30,212 nt of DNA from positions 1-30,212 of the forward strand of contig JAEZIQ010000106.1 in assembly GCA_023436605.1 (NCBI GenBank). Direction: 5' to 3'. This document shows, one piece after another, positions 7,834 to 14,701 of this stretch. How positions within the stretch are numbered: position 1 is the stretch's first letter; each line of letters begins with the position of its first letter. The DNA comes from Actinomycetes bacterium (GTDB lineage: Bacteria > Actinomycetota > Thermoleophilia > Solirubrobacterales > 70-9). The notes under the pieces were generated by a model. That model was not told the DNA's origin, ran no database searches, and saw only the letters and a program-made list of their open reading frames with translations. The position numbers were made by a program, and so were the translations under genes.

Positions 7834-9855
7834 ATGACCGAAGACCCGGATACCGGGAAAACCGGGAAGCAGGCCGCAGATCGGCCCGCTTCCTGGTTCC
7901 GGATCTGGGCCGAACTGGCCGGTGCCTGGGCGGTGGGAGTCGCCCATCCGCTCTACGTCGCGATCGCTTCCGGCCCGGAAGCCCTGACCTCCTACGGGTT
8001 GCGGCGAGTCGACGTGCTCGCCCTGGTCGTGCTGGTTTCCCTGATCGGGCCGTTTCTGATCAGCCTGGTCGAGCTGCTCCTGCGGCGACTGGCCAGCGAG
8101 CGGGCCCGACTGATCTTTCACGGGCTCGCCGTCGGGGCCCTGCTTTCGATCGTGATCTTCGACTGGCTGACCGATCACGGGCACGCCGGTTTCTCCCGGA
8201 CCATTCTGCCGCCCCTGTTCGTGGTTGCTTTTGCCTGGCTCCTCGTCCGGTTCGAGTTGATCCGCAATTTCGTCCTGATGTTCAGCCTGGCGACCGTGGT
8301 GGTGATCGGGTCATTCCTCTTCAGCTATCCGATCTGGGACACGGTCGGCCCCCACAGGAAAGCAACGGCCGGCCAGCAGACCGAAAGCGAAACCCCGGTG
8401 GTCATGGTGATCTTCGATGAACTGCCGCTTGCCGCCCTGGTCGACGGCAAGGGCCGGATCGATCGCAGGCATTTCCGCACTTTCGGTGAGATCGCCTCCA
8501 GTTCGACCTGGTACCCGGACGCGACCGGGGTCGGGGACCAGACCATTTACGCGGTGCCGTCGATCCTGACCGGCGAAGATCCCCCGGAAGGCGACCCCCG
8601 CAAGGCGCCTCCGCCGGGCCTGCCCGACTACCCCGACAGCCTCTGCCAGATCCTCGCCGGATCCGGTTACGAGGTTCACGCCTATGAGCCGATCACCGAC
8701 CTTTGCGCGCGCAACTACGGCTTCGGGACCCGGATCGCCGGAACTCTCGGCCGCGCCACCGAATGGACGGATGTCGGTTTCACACTCAACCCCGGCTATC
8801 TGCGGGAGATGCTGGTCAACTGGATCACCGCGCCCTTCGACCGTCCCTACGGCGAATACGACGGCGACCGGCCGGCCGCGGTGACCGATTTCGTGGACGG
8901 TATGCCCGGATCGGACCGTTCGGTCAGCGTGCTCCACATCGCCCTGCCCCACGTCCGCTGGATGTACCAGCCGGACGGCACCACCTACACCAACCTGCGG
9001 GCTCCCTCCGATGATCTTCTGGCCTCACCACCTACGACCGGGGAAAACAGCCGGGACATGCAGATGATGATGCTCCAGCTGGCTTATGCCGACCGGCAGC
9101 TGAAGCGGGTGGTCGAGCGGATGAAGGAACTCGGGATCTGGGAGAAGTCGCTCTTCGTGGTCACTGCCGATCACGGCGCGGCCTTTCAGGATGGCGGCAG
9201 CAGGCGCATGATCAACATTTTCAACCCGGGCTGGATTCTGCCGGTGCCGCTGCTGATCAAGGAACCCGGCCAGACCAGGCCCCAGGTCGTGAAGGGTCCG
9301 GTCGACTCCCGGGACATCACCCCGACCGTGCTTGGCAAACTCGGCCTCAAAGCCGGAGACGCCGCGACCGGCCGTGATCTAGGCTCCCTCGACGAGCTGC
9401 CCGACCGTTCACAGGTCGTCGGCCGGGGCTTCTTCGGCCCCTTCAGCCTGAAACGCAAGCTGGTCGCCCGGGAGTACGGGACGGCCCTCGCCCACCGCAA
9501 CCGGCTCTTTCCCGGCTCGCTCTATGCGGTAGGAGGCAAGCAGGATCTGCTCGGAAAGAAGCCCGTCGGCCTGAAGCAACTCGGATTCAAGAGTGACGCT
9601 CCGGAACTCCTCGAGGACGTCGACACAGGTGACGAGTTGCCAGCCTGGGTCCAGGGCACCCTCACCGGGATCGGCAGCCCCCTTCCGAAGCAGGTTGCGG
9701 TGGCCCTCAATGGCACTGTCGTTGCGATCGCCCCCGTCTGGGAAACCGACGGCGTGGTTTCGACCGGCGTGGTGGTGCCCAGCACCGCTTTCGTCGACGG
9801 ACGCAACGTAGTCTCCGTCTACGAGATTCCCGCTTCGGGCGAAGCGGGCGGTTGA
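7834..9855 (+). CDS. Membrane-anchored sulfatase/alkaline-phosphatase-superfamily protein
   Basis: The 673-residue protein begins with about five predicted membrane helices (roughly residues 25-170). An extracytoplasmic hydrolase domain follows. Metal-site motifs of the alkaline phosphatase superfamily are visible: VVMVIFDELP near residue 190-200 and VTADHGAAF near 445-452. The candidate nucleophile lies in DQTIYAVPSILTG, where a Thr/Ser sits instead of the Cys of true sulfatases. The layout resembles LtaS or phosphoethanolamine-transferase-like envelope enzymes, so a role in modifying surface polymers is plausible but unproven. AAGGA abuts the ATG with almost no spacing, which is unusual. 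A small hairpin (7810-7825, GCGGTC/GACCGC) lies just upstream and could fold near the ribosome site. The gene follows sucD by 37 bases. Confidence 0.75.
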   Translation: MTEDPDTGKTGKQAADRPASWFRIWAELAGAWAVGVAHPLYVAIASGPEALTSYGLRRVDVLALVVLVSLIGPFLISLVELLLRRLASERARLIFHGLAVGALLSIVIFDWLTDHGHAGFSRTILPPLFVVAFAWLLVRFELIRNFVLMFSLATVVVIGSFLFSYPIWDTVGPHRKATAGQQTESETPVVMVIFDELPLAALVDGKGRIDRRHFRTFGEIASSSTWYPDATGVGDQTIYAVPSILTGEDPPEGDPRKAPPPGLPDYPDSLCQILAGSGYEVHAYEPITDLCARNYGFGTRIAGTLGRATEWTDVGFTLNPGYLREMLVNWITAPFDRPYGEYDGDRPAAVTDFVDGMPGSDRSVSVLHIALPHVRWMYQPDGTTYTNLRAPSDDLLASPPTTGENSRDMQMMMLQLAYADRQLKRVVERMKELGIWEKSLFVVTADHGAAFQDGGSRRMINIFNPGWILPVPLLIKEPGQTRPQVVKGPVDSRDITPTVLGKLGLKAGDAATGRDLGSLDELPDRSQVVGRGFFGPFSLKRKLVAREYGTALAHRNRLFPGSLYAVGGKQDLLGKKPVGLKQLGFKSDAPELLEDVDTGDELPAWVQGTLTGIGSPLPKQVAVALNGTVVAIAPVWETDGVVSTGVVVPSTAFVDGRNVVSVYEIPASGEAGG

Positions 9856-9866
9856 GCGTCCCCCGC

Positions 9867-9872
9867 TATGAT
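9867..9872 (+). promoter_or_regulatory. Possible -10 box for the aminotransferase gene
   Basis: TATGAT matches the -10 consensus at five of six positions. It lies in the short gap between the membrane hydrolase and the aminotransferase, about 58 bases before the chosen ATG. No convincing -35 is seen at the proper distance. Confidence 0.3.
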
Positions 9873-9929
9873 CGTCCGTCCCTGAAAAGTCCCCCAGGTA
9901 CTGCCTTTGCGGGCAGACAGAGGAACAAG

Positions 9930-11003
9930 ATGCCAGACACGATCAGCTTTGCCCGAGGTGCCCCCAGTCCCGATCTGATTCCGGTTGACGCGGTTCGCGT
10001 CGCGGCCGCCAAGGCGCTCGAGGACGACTGGCAGAAGGCTCTCTCGTACGGCGTCGGCATCGGCCACCCTGGCCTTTGCGCCTGGATCGCTGACCGTCAC
10101 GGCATTGCCGCCGAACAGGTGATGACCACAAACGGGTCGCTCGAAGCCGGCGCGATGCTGTTCCGGCACCTGCTTTCCCCCGGGGACCGGGTGATCGTCG
10201 AGCAGCCGAGCTACGACCGCACCCTGCTCCTGCTGGAGCAGATCGGGGTCGAGTTCGTGCCGGTCGCCCTCGAAGCGGACGGAATTGACGTCGACGCGGT
10301 GGAAAAGGCGCTTGAACTCGGGCCGATCAAGCTCGCCCACATCATCCCCAACTTCCACAACCCGGCCGGCTGCACCCTCTCTGAGGAGAAGCGCCGCCGC
10401 CTGGTCGAACTCGCCGCCGAACACGACTTCGTGATCTTCGAGGATGACCCCTACCGGGAGCTTCCCTTCGGTGAGGATCCGCCGCCGACCATGCTTTCCA
10501 TGGACGAGGCGGACAAGGTGATCCACGCCTCCTCGTTCTCGAAGACCGTCAGCCCGGGTGTCCGGGTCGGCTACCTGGCCGGGCCTGACCATGAGATCGC
10601 CCGTCTGGCCAAGATCGCCAACGAGAACTACATCTCCCCGAACATGCTGTCGGGTTCCCTGGTGCTCGAGCTCTGCCAGTCCGGTGTGCTCGACGACAAC
10701 ATCGCCAAGGTCAAGGTTGCCCTTCAGGAGCGGCGTGACGCTCTGGTCGAGGCGCTCGGCAAACACATCCCGGAAGCCACCTTCGTCCTGCCGGGCGGCG
10801 GTTACTTCCTCTGGGCCGACCTCGCCGAAGGCCGTGACACCGTCCAGATCGCGGCCAAGGCCAAGGAAGCCGGGGCCCCCTTCATCCCGGGCGTCGACTT
10901 CATGCTCGACGCCGGCCAGGAAAGCCTCCGCTTCTCCTTCGCCTCGGTCCCGCCCGAGCACATGGACGAAGGCATCGCCCGCATCGCCGCCTGCCTAACT
11001 TAA
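9930..11003 (+). CDS. Fold-type I PLP-dependent aminotransferase (LysN / 2-aminoadipate aminotransferase-like)
   Basis: This is a 357-residue class I/II aminotransferase. PLP-site residues can be seen: TNGSLEA (67-73) for phosphate binding, Asn144 in PNFHNPAG, Asp172 and Tyr175 in EDDPY, the Schiff-base Lys205 in SSFSKTVSPGVRVGY, and the C-terminal carboxylate-binding Arg in LRFSF. This form is shared by LysN/2-aminoadipate and branched or aromatic amino acid transaminases and by the C-terminal half of MocR regulators. No DNA-binding domain is present, so it is an enzyme. The start at 9930 is favoured over an open in-frame TTG at 9852 because AGAGGA lies six bases upstream and the family homology starts there. 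The substrate is not determined. Confidence 0.88.
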   Translation: MPDTISFARGAPSPDLIPVDAVRVAAAKALEDDWQKALSYGVGIGHPGLCAWIADRHGIAAEQVMTTNGSLEAGAMLFRHLLSPGDRVIVEQPSYDRTLLLLEQIGVEFVPVALEADGIDVDAVEKALELGPIKLAHIIPNFHNPAGCTLSEEKRRRLVELAAEHDFVIFEDDPYRELPFGEDPPPTMLSMDEADKVIHASSFSKTVSPGVRVGYLAGPDHEIARLAKIANENYISPNMLSGSLVLELCQSGVLDDNIAKVKVALQERRDALVEALGKHIPEATFVLPGGGYFLWADLAEGRDTVQIAAKAKEAGAPFIPGVDFMLDAGQESLRFSFASVPPEHMDEGIARIAACLT

Positions 11004-11009
11004 CTGCAA

Positions 11010-11081
11010 GTCGGGCGGGGTCCAACCCGCCCTCCCAGATCAACCCGCCAGTTCACAGAAACAATGGATGGATGAACTGGC
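11010..11081 (-). repeat. Two-hairpin dispersed element, copy 1
   Basis: Read on the minus strand, hairpin 1 has stem GCCAGTTC/GAACTGGC (11081-11074 with 11054-11047) and a 19-base loop containing CCATCCATTGTTT. Hairpin 2 has stem GGGCGGG/CCCGCCC (11032-11026 with 11019-11013). A 38-base core (11010-11047) matches 17014-17051 on the plus strand with four differences. The loop of hairpin 1 is also shared with copy 2, while the stem bases differ. It lies between the converging ends of the aminotransferase and the DtxR-family gene, downstream of the latter in its own orientation. Confidence 0.8.
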
Positions 11082-11105
11082 TCCGCTCGAGCAATTCCCG
11101 GCAGA

Positions 11106-11140
11106 GCCCGCCCATCCATTCATGGATGTCCTGGGCGGGC
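11106..11140. repeat. Long hairpin with nested inner palindrome
   Basis: GCCCGCCCA (11106-11114) pairs perfectly with TGGGCGGGC (11132-11140) around 17 bases. Inside, ATCCAT (11114-11119) can pair with ATGGAT (11122-11127). The 9-bp stem and 17-base loop resemble hairpin 1 of the element at 16979, so it may be a degenerate relative of that element. Confidence 0.6.
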
Positions 11141-11154
11141 GTGGTGAGCTTGGA

Positions 11155-11216
11155 GGCGGGGCGAAGCTCGCCGACTCTTTATGTAGGGCGGGGCGAAGCT
11201 CGCCGACTCCTTATGT
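11155..11216. repeat. Tandem 30-base direct repeat, period 32, each unit a hairpin
   Basis: Units at 11155-11184 and 11187-11216 differ at one base. Each contains GGCGAAGCTCGCC, which folds as GGCGA/TCGCC around AGC. They lie just past the stop of the DtxR-family gene, so its transcript would end in a row of small hairpins. With the neighbouring hairpins they fill almost the whole 222-base gap at 11004-11225. Confidence 0.75.
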
Positions 11217-11225
11217 CAGGCCGGG

Positions 11226-11930
11226 TTAGCGGCCGTAGCGGTCGTCTGAGAGGACCAGCTGGTCGGGGAGGGCTGCTCTTGGGGGTGGGGCGGGGTCGGC
11301 TCGGACGGTGACCGTTTCGGCGACGGTTCGGGTCACCTCGTGCTTGCGCTCGCCTGACTCGATCAGCACGATCTCGTCGTCCTTGGCCGTGACTTTGCCT
11401 TCGAGTCCCGGGTGGAGGCCAATGTCCATCAGGTAGTGAAGCAGGCTCTCGGCTTCGTTCTCGAAGCGAAGCACCACGACCTTGGCCCCGAGGTCGACGT
11501 CGGCCAGCGGTGCGCCTTCTTCGCGGACCCCGTCGATCGGGTGGCCGTGAGGGCAGGTGTTGGCTTCACCGATCGCGGCGCGCATGCGCTCCTCGAGGAC
11601 CGGTGACATCGCGTGTTCGAGCCGTTCGGCTTCCTCGTGGACCTCGTCCCAGGGGATCCCGAGAACATCGGTGAGGAACCGCTCGATCATCCGGTGACGG
11701 CGGGTGATCTGCTCGGCTTCGACCCGTCCCTCCTCGGTCAGATGGAGGATCTTGTCGGCGCTGCGGGTCACGTACCCGTCGCGCTCGAGCCGTTTGATCA
11801 TCTCGTGGACGGTGGGCGGCGAAAGCTGCATCGCCTTGGCAATGTTGGCGCCGGTGATCGGCAATCCGGCCTCCATCAGCCAGAAGATCGTCTGGAGATA
11901 TTCCTCTTCGGCAACCGTTGCGTCAGCCAT
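11226..11930 (-). CDS. DtxR/MntR-family metal-dependent transcriptional regulator
   Basis: The 234-residue protein has the DtxR three-part layout: a winged-helix DNA-binding domain (residues 1-75, with ITGANIAKAMQLSPPTVHEMIKRL), a dimerisation and metal-binding domain (about 76-140), and a C-terminal FeoA/SH3-like domain (about 150-215). Its numbering matches DtxR exactly, which lets the metal ligands be read: His79, Glu83 and His98 of site 1 are kept, as are Glu105 and His106. The DtxR residues Met10 and Cys102 are Glu10 and Glu102 here. MntR likewise carries carboxylates in this site, so manganese sensing is inferred rather than iron. It should repress metal uptake genes when loaded with metal; no target gene is in the window. 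A -10-like box (11937-11942) ends exactly six bases before the ATG, suggesting a leaderless mRNA. Confidence 0.9.
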   Translation of the reverse strand: MADATVAEEEYLQTIFWLMEAGLPITGANIAKAMQLSPPTVHEMIKRLERDGYVTRSADKILHLTEEGRVEAEQITRRHRMIERFLTDVLGIPWDEVHEEAERLEHAMSPVLEERMRAAIGEANTCPHGHPIDGVREEGAPLADVDLGAKVVVLRFENEAESLLHYLMDIGLHPGLEGKVTAKDDEIVLIESGERKHEVTRTVAETVTVRADPAPPPRAALPDQLVLSDDRYGR

Positions 11931-11936
11931 ACGACG

Positions 11937-11942
11937 ATCCTA
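11937..11942 (-). promoter_or_regulatory. -10 box consistent with leaderless transcription of the DtxR-family gene
   Basis: On the minus strand TAGGAT (TANNNT) is followed by six bases and then the ATG, so transcription would begin at the A of the start codon. No Shine-Dalgarno site is seen and no good -35 is visible. Leaderless mRNAs are common in actinobacteria. Confidence 0.4.
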
Positions 11943-11973
11943 GCGGCGGGGCCCTCCCAACCGGACGACGTGA

Positions 11974-12783
11974 CTACCTTTCCAGGAGCGTTGTGACCAC
12001 GGCCTCGTAGAAGCCGGCGCCGTTCCGCGCCTCGGTCACCACGGCGTTCGGGTAGCGGCTCATCGCCTCTCGCACTCCCGGGTCCTTTTCCGGCCCGTTC
12101 GCGACCACGAAGAACTTGCCGACCGCAGGGGCAACCTCGAGGTCCTCGAGCGAGTCGCCCACCGCAATGGTTTCTTCGGGTGCGTATCCGCGGGCGCGGG
12201 AGTGGGCCGCGACGGCGTTCGCCTTGGAAACCGCTCTTGGCACCAGGTGGTAGCAATGGGCCTGCTCGATGCCTTCCATCTGGCGATGGATCGCACCGTT
12301 GTCGAGCAGGCGCAGGTCCCCGTGTCCGTTTTCCTCGAGCAGCTGGTTGACCTCGGCCGGATCGACCTCGCCACGAAAGAGGTGTGACATCTCCCGGTCG
12401 AGGTGCCAGGGCTCGTGGTACTCGAACCGACCCGGGTAGGACTCAAGCAGCAGCTCGGGAACGCCGCGTTCACTCATCCGCTGGACCGGGGTCTGGCCGG
12501 GTTCAAGTTCGAAGTCACCGAGCAGCAGGGTCACTTCCTGGTCGATCGAGAAGGCGGCGCCGGCGTCGAAGATGAACGAAGTCTGGCCGATGAGCCGGGC
12601 GTCCTCGTGGACCTGCGCCCGGCGGCGGCCGGACATGATCACAACTTCGACTCCGGCCCTGTGGCAGGCCTCGAGTCCCCGCGCCTGGGCCATCGAGAAG
12701 TTGCCTTCCTCATCCGTGAAAAGGGAGGCACCGGCACCCAGCAGGGTGCCATCGAGATCGGTGTATACGCAGCGCAGGCTCAT
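11974..12783 (-). CDS. HAD-IIB sugar phosphatase; candidate glucosyl-3-phosphoglycerate phosphatase
   Basis: This 269-residue HAD protein has nucleophile motif DLDGTLL (Asp9, Asp11), motif II MSGR near residue 52, Lys in SKANAVAAH (about 187-195), and motif IV VGDSLEDLE near 213-221. A cap domain of the IIB (Cof / mannosyl-3-phosphoglycerate phosphatase) type lies between motifs II and III. The family removes phosphate from sugar phosphates. The gene follows gpgS in the same direction after 117 bases. A role in dephosphorylating glucosyl-3-phosphoglycerate to glucosylglycerate is therefore a reasonable inference; mycobacteria use an unrelated histidine phosphatase for this step. The cap lacks any diagnostic motif I can recognise, so other sugar phosphates remain possible. 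Confidence 0.8.
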   Translation of the reverse strand: MSLRCVYTDLDGTLLGAGASLFTDEEGNFSMAQARGLEACHRAGVEVVIMSGRRRAQVHEDARLIGQTSFIFDAGAAFSIDQEVTLLLGDFELEPGQTPVQRMSERGVPELLLESYPGRFEYHEPWHLDREMSHLFRGEVDPAEVNQLLEENGHGDLRLLDNGAIHRQMEGIEQAHCYHLVPRAVSKANAVAAHSRARGYAPEETIAVGDSLEDLEVAPAVGKFFVVANGPEKDPGVREAMSRYPNAVVTEARNGAGFYEAVVTTLLER

Positions 12784-12841
12784 CGCCGCTTCACGCTATC
12801 CGTTGAGAGCAGGCCGGCGCACCCAGCCAGCCACCCTGGTG

Positions 12842-12888
12842 CGGTGAAGCAGGTCTACGACCGATTCGGTGCGAATCCTGCTTCACCG
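12842..12888 (-). terminator. 12-bp perfect hairpin directly after gpgS
   Basis: CGGTGAAGCAGG (12842-12853) and CCTGCTTCACCG (12877-12888) are exact reverse complements with a 23-base loop. The loop holds a second short stem (ACCG/CGGT). It starts 12 bases past the gpgS stop and precedes the HAD gene. No T-run follows on the minus strand, so it may be a T-less terminator, a pause or processing signal, or a protein-binding palindrome. Confidence 0.5.
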
Positions 12889-12900
12889 AAAGTGGGAGTG

Positions 12901-13773
12901 TCAGGAGGCGAGGGTGGCGAAGGCTGGTCTTACCGTCACGTCCGGTCCGGTGCCTTCAACTGTCTCGAGCCGGCCCGTGTCCTCACGGCCGATCCGCTCC
13001 AGCGTTTCGGCCATCGCGGCGATCACTTCCGACGACATCCCGGCCAGGGCCGCGAGCGACTGGTGGGCGTTCCGCTTGGTACCAAGCTCGACCTGGGCCA
13101 TTCCCTCGATGCCCACCCGGTTCCAGACATCGAGCAGCATCGCGATCTCGACTCCGTAACCACAGGCGAAGGGCACCTGCTCGAGCAAATCGCGGCGGGC
13201 GGCGACTTCGCCGGCGAGGGGCTGGTCGAAGGCGAGCAGTTCCGGGGCCATCCGGGCCAGGAGCGGCCGCGCGGCGAGTTCGGTCACCCGTCCACCTCCG
13301 GAAGGCTCCTCGTTTTCGCCGATCCGGAAGGGTCGCTGGTAGCGGCCTTTTACGAAGTGCGTCCCCGGGTCGATCAGCGGACCGACCAGGCCGGTGATGT
13401 AGTGGCGACCGAAATCGGCGATGTCGCCGTCGATATAGACCACGATTTCACCGGTTACCGCATCAAGCGCCCGCCACATCGCGTCACCCTTCCCCCGGCA
13501 CAGGCCGAACCCGTGGATCAGGTCGTTTTCCGAATAGACCTCTGCTCCGGCATCGCGGGCCAGCGCAGCGGTGCCGTCGGCGGAGTCGGCGTCGATCACC
13601 AGGATCTGCCCGACCAGGCCGTCTTCGACCAGAACCCTGAGCTCGCCGATCGTGGCCGCGATCGTTCCCGCGGTCTCCCGGGTCGGGATCACCACCGAGA
13701 CCGTTCCCCGCAGCTTGCGGCTGATCTCGGCGCTGGGGAAGTCGCCGTGGTCGTAGGTCTTTAGCATCGTCAT
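12901..13773 (-). CDS. gpgS: Glucosyl-3-phosphoglycerate synthase (GT81 family)
   Basis: The 290-residue GT-A glycosyltransferase transfers glucose from NDP-glucose to 3-phosphoglycerate. This is the first step to glucosylglycerate and, in mycobacteria, methylglucose lipopolysaccharides. The nucleotide-binding motifs DADSADGTA and YIDGDIADF (metal-binding DxD type) are visible. VKGRYQRPF, GGGRVTELAARPLLA, QPLAGEVAARRDLL and PFACGYGVEIAMLLD closely resemble the mycobacterial enzyme (Rv1208), whose neighbour is also a folP gene. The frame is open well upstream (to 14073), but that part is the antisense of folP. The start is set at ATG 13773 (or ATG 13767). This start overlaps the folP start on the other strand. 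A good promoter lies inside folP (13793-13821). Confidence 0.93.
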   Translation of the reverse strand: MTMLKTYDHGDFPSAEISRKLRGTVSVVIPTRETAGTIAATIGELRVLVEDGLVGQILVIDADSADGTAALARDAGAEVYSENDLIHGFGLCRGKGDAMWRALDAVTGEIVVYIDGDIADFGRHYITGLVGPLIDPGTHFVKGRYQRPFRIGENEEPSGGGRVTELAARPLLARMAPELLAFDQPLAGEVAARRDLLEQVPFACGYGVEIAMLLDVWNRVGIEGMAQVELGTKRNAHQSLAALAGMSSEVIAAMAETLERIGREDTGRLETVEGTGPDVTVRPAFATLAS

Positions 13774-14701
13774 GGTGAGTCCGGTCCCCGCAACATTACG
13801 CACCGCCGCAGGCGAGATCAACGTCGAGCGTCCAGTGATCGTCGGCGTGGTCAATGCCACCCCCGACTCGTTCTCCGACCGCGGCGACCGTTCGACCGCC
13901 GGTTCGGTCCGCCAGGTCGCCGAACACCTCGAGAACGGAGCCGGGATCATCGAGATCGGTGGGGAGTCGAACGTGACGAACCGGCCCGCGGTGACCCCGG
14001 AGGAAGAGATCGAGCGCATCCTGCCGGTGGTCGAAGCGGCAGCCGGGGCCGGCGCGGTGATCTCGATTGACACCTACAAACCGGCCGTCGCCCGGGCCGC
14101 CCTTGAGGCCGGCGCCGCGATCCTCAACGACATCAGTGGGGGCGGCAACCTTGAGTTGATGAGCGTCGCCGCCGAAGCGGGGGCGGGAGTGGTGCTGATG
14201 CACACCGTGGTCGAGCCGAAGACCCAGCGCTGGGACGAGTCGGCCTACCCCGGGGGCATCACCGACCACCAGCTCCGTTTCTTCGAGGAGCGTCTCGCAA
14301 CCCTCGAGGATCTCGGGGTGAAGCGCGATCAGGTGGTGGTGGATCCGGGTCCGGACTTCGGCAAGACCCCGGCCCAGACGGTCGATTCACTGCGTGGCCT
14401 GCCCCAACTCTGCGGGCTCGGGTGCCCGGTGATGCTGGCGGTATCCCGCAAGGACTTCATCGGGGCGATCAACCATCGCCGTCCTTCCGAGCGCGGACCC
14501 GGAACGTTCGCTGCCCTCGCCTTCGGACTCGACTGCGGCGGCAGGCTGCTCCGGGTCCATGACGTCGCCGGCACCCGTGACTTCGTCCAGGTCTGGGAGT
14601 CGCTCCGGGGCGAGGCGGATGTGGACCCGTCCCTGAGGATCGCCGAGGAGATCAGGCGCGAACCGCCACGGGAGCCCGAAGCGGCAGCAGCCGATGTCTG
14701 A
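13772..14701 (+). CDS. folP: Dihydropteroate synthase
   Basis: The 309-residue TIM-barrel enzyme condenses p-aminobenzoate with dihydropterin pyrophosphate in folate synthesis. Motifs are VGVVNATPDSFSDRG (about residues 25-39), IIEIGGES, SIDTYKPAVARAALEAGA, ILNDISGGG, DPGPDFGKTP and SRKDFIG. Start codons ATG 13772 and GTG 13775 are the only reasonable ones before the conserved core, and neither has a Shine-Dalgarno site. TAGCAT at 13762-13767 could be the -10 of a leaderless mRNA, and it lies inside gpgS. The gene sits beside gpgS as folP2 (Rv1207) does in M. tuberculosis, but divergent. Mycobacterial FolP2 is thought not to make folate, so this copy could also have another role. The 3' end overlaps the helicase gene by 8 bases. 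Confidence 0.92.
   Translation: MVSPVPATLRTAAGEINVERPVIVGVVNATPDSFSDRGDRSTAGSVRQVAEHLENGAGIIEIGGESNVTNRPAVTPEEEIERILPVVEAAAGAGAVISIDTYKPAVARAALEAGAAILNDISGGGNLELMSVAAEAGAGVVLMHTVVEPKTQRWDESAYPGGITDHQLRFFEERLATLEDLGVKRDQVVVDPGPDFGKTPAQTVDSLRGLPQLCGLGCPVMLAVSRKDFIGAINHRRPSERGPGTFAALAFGLDCGGRLLRVHDVAGTRDFVQVWESLRGEADVDPSLRIAEEIRREPPREPEAAAADV
13793..13821 (-). promoter_or_regulatory. Sigma-70-like promoter for gpgS, inside the folP coding region
   Basis: On the minus strand -35 TTGATC (13821-13816) and -10 TAATGT (13798-13793) are separated by exactly 17 bases. Transcription would start near 13786, giving a leader of about 13 bases before ATG 13773. The match is four of six at -35 and three of six at -10, including the key TA...T. 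Confidence 0.45.

Noticed and set aside
11155..11216. CRISPR array from the tandem 30-base repeat
   Set aside because: Only two units, with a gap of two bases between them and no spacer-length sequence; no cas genes nearby.
11004..11225. Insertion sequence or transposon remnant
   Set aside because: No transposase fragment, terminal inverted repeat pair or target duplication is visible; the region is better described as clustered hairpin repeats.
12403..13764. Plus-strand open frame of 453 codons across the HAD-IIB gene and gpgS
   Set aside because: Antisense of two recognisable genes, with no domain or plausible start.
13774..14073. Possible 100-residue N-terminal extension of gpgS
   Set aside because: The extension is antisense to folP, has low-complexity composition, and the family homology begins just after 13773.
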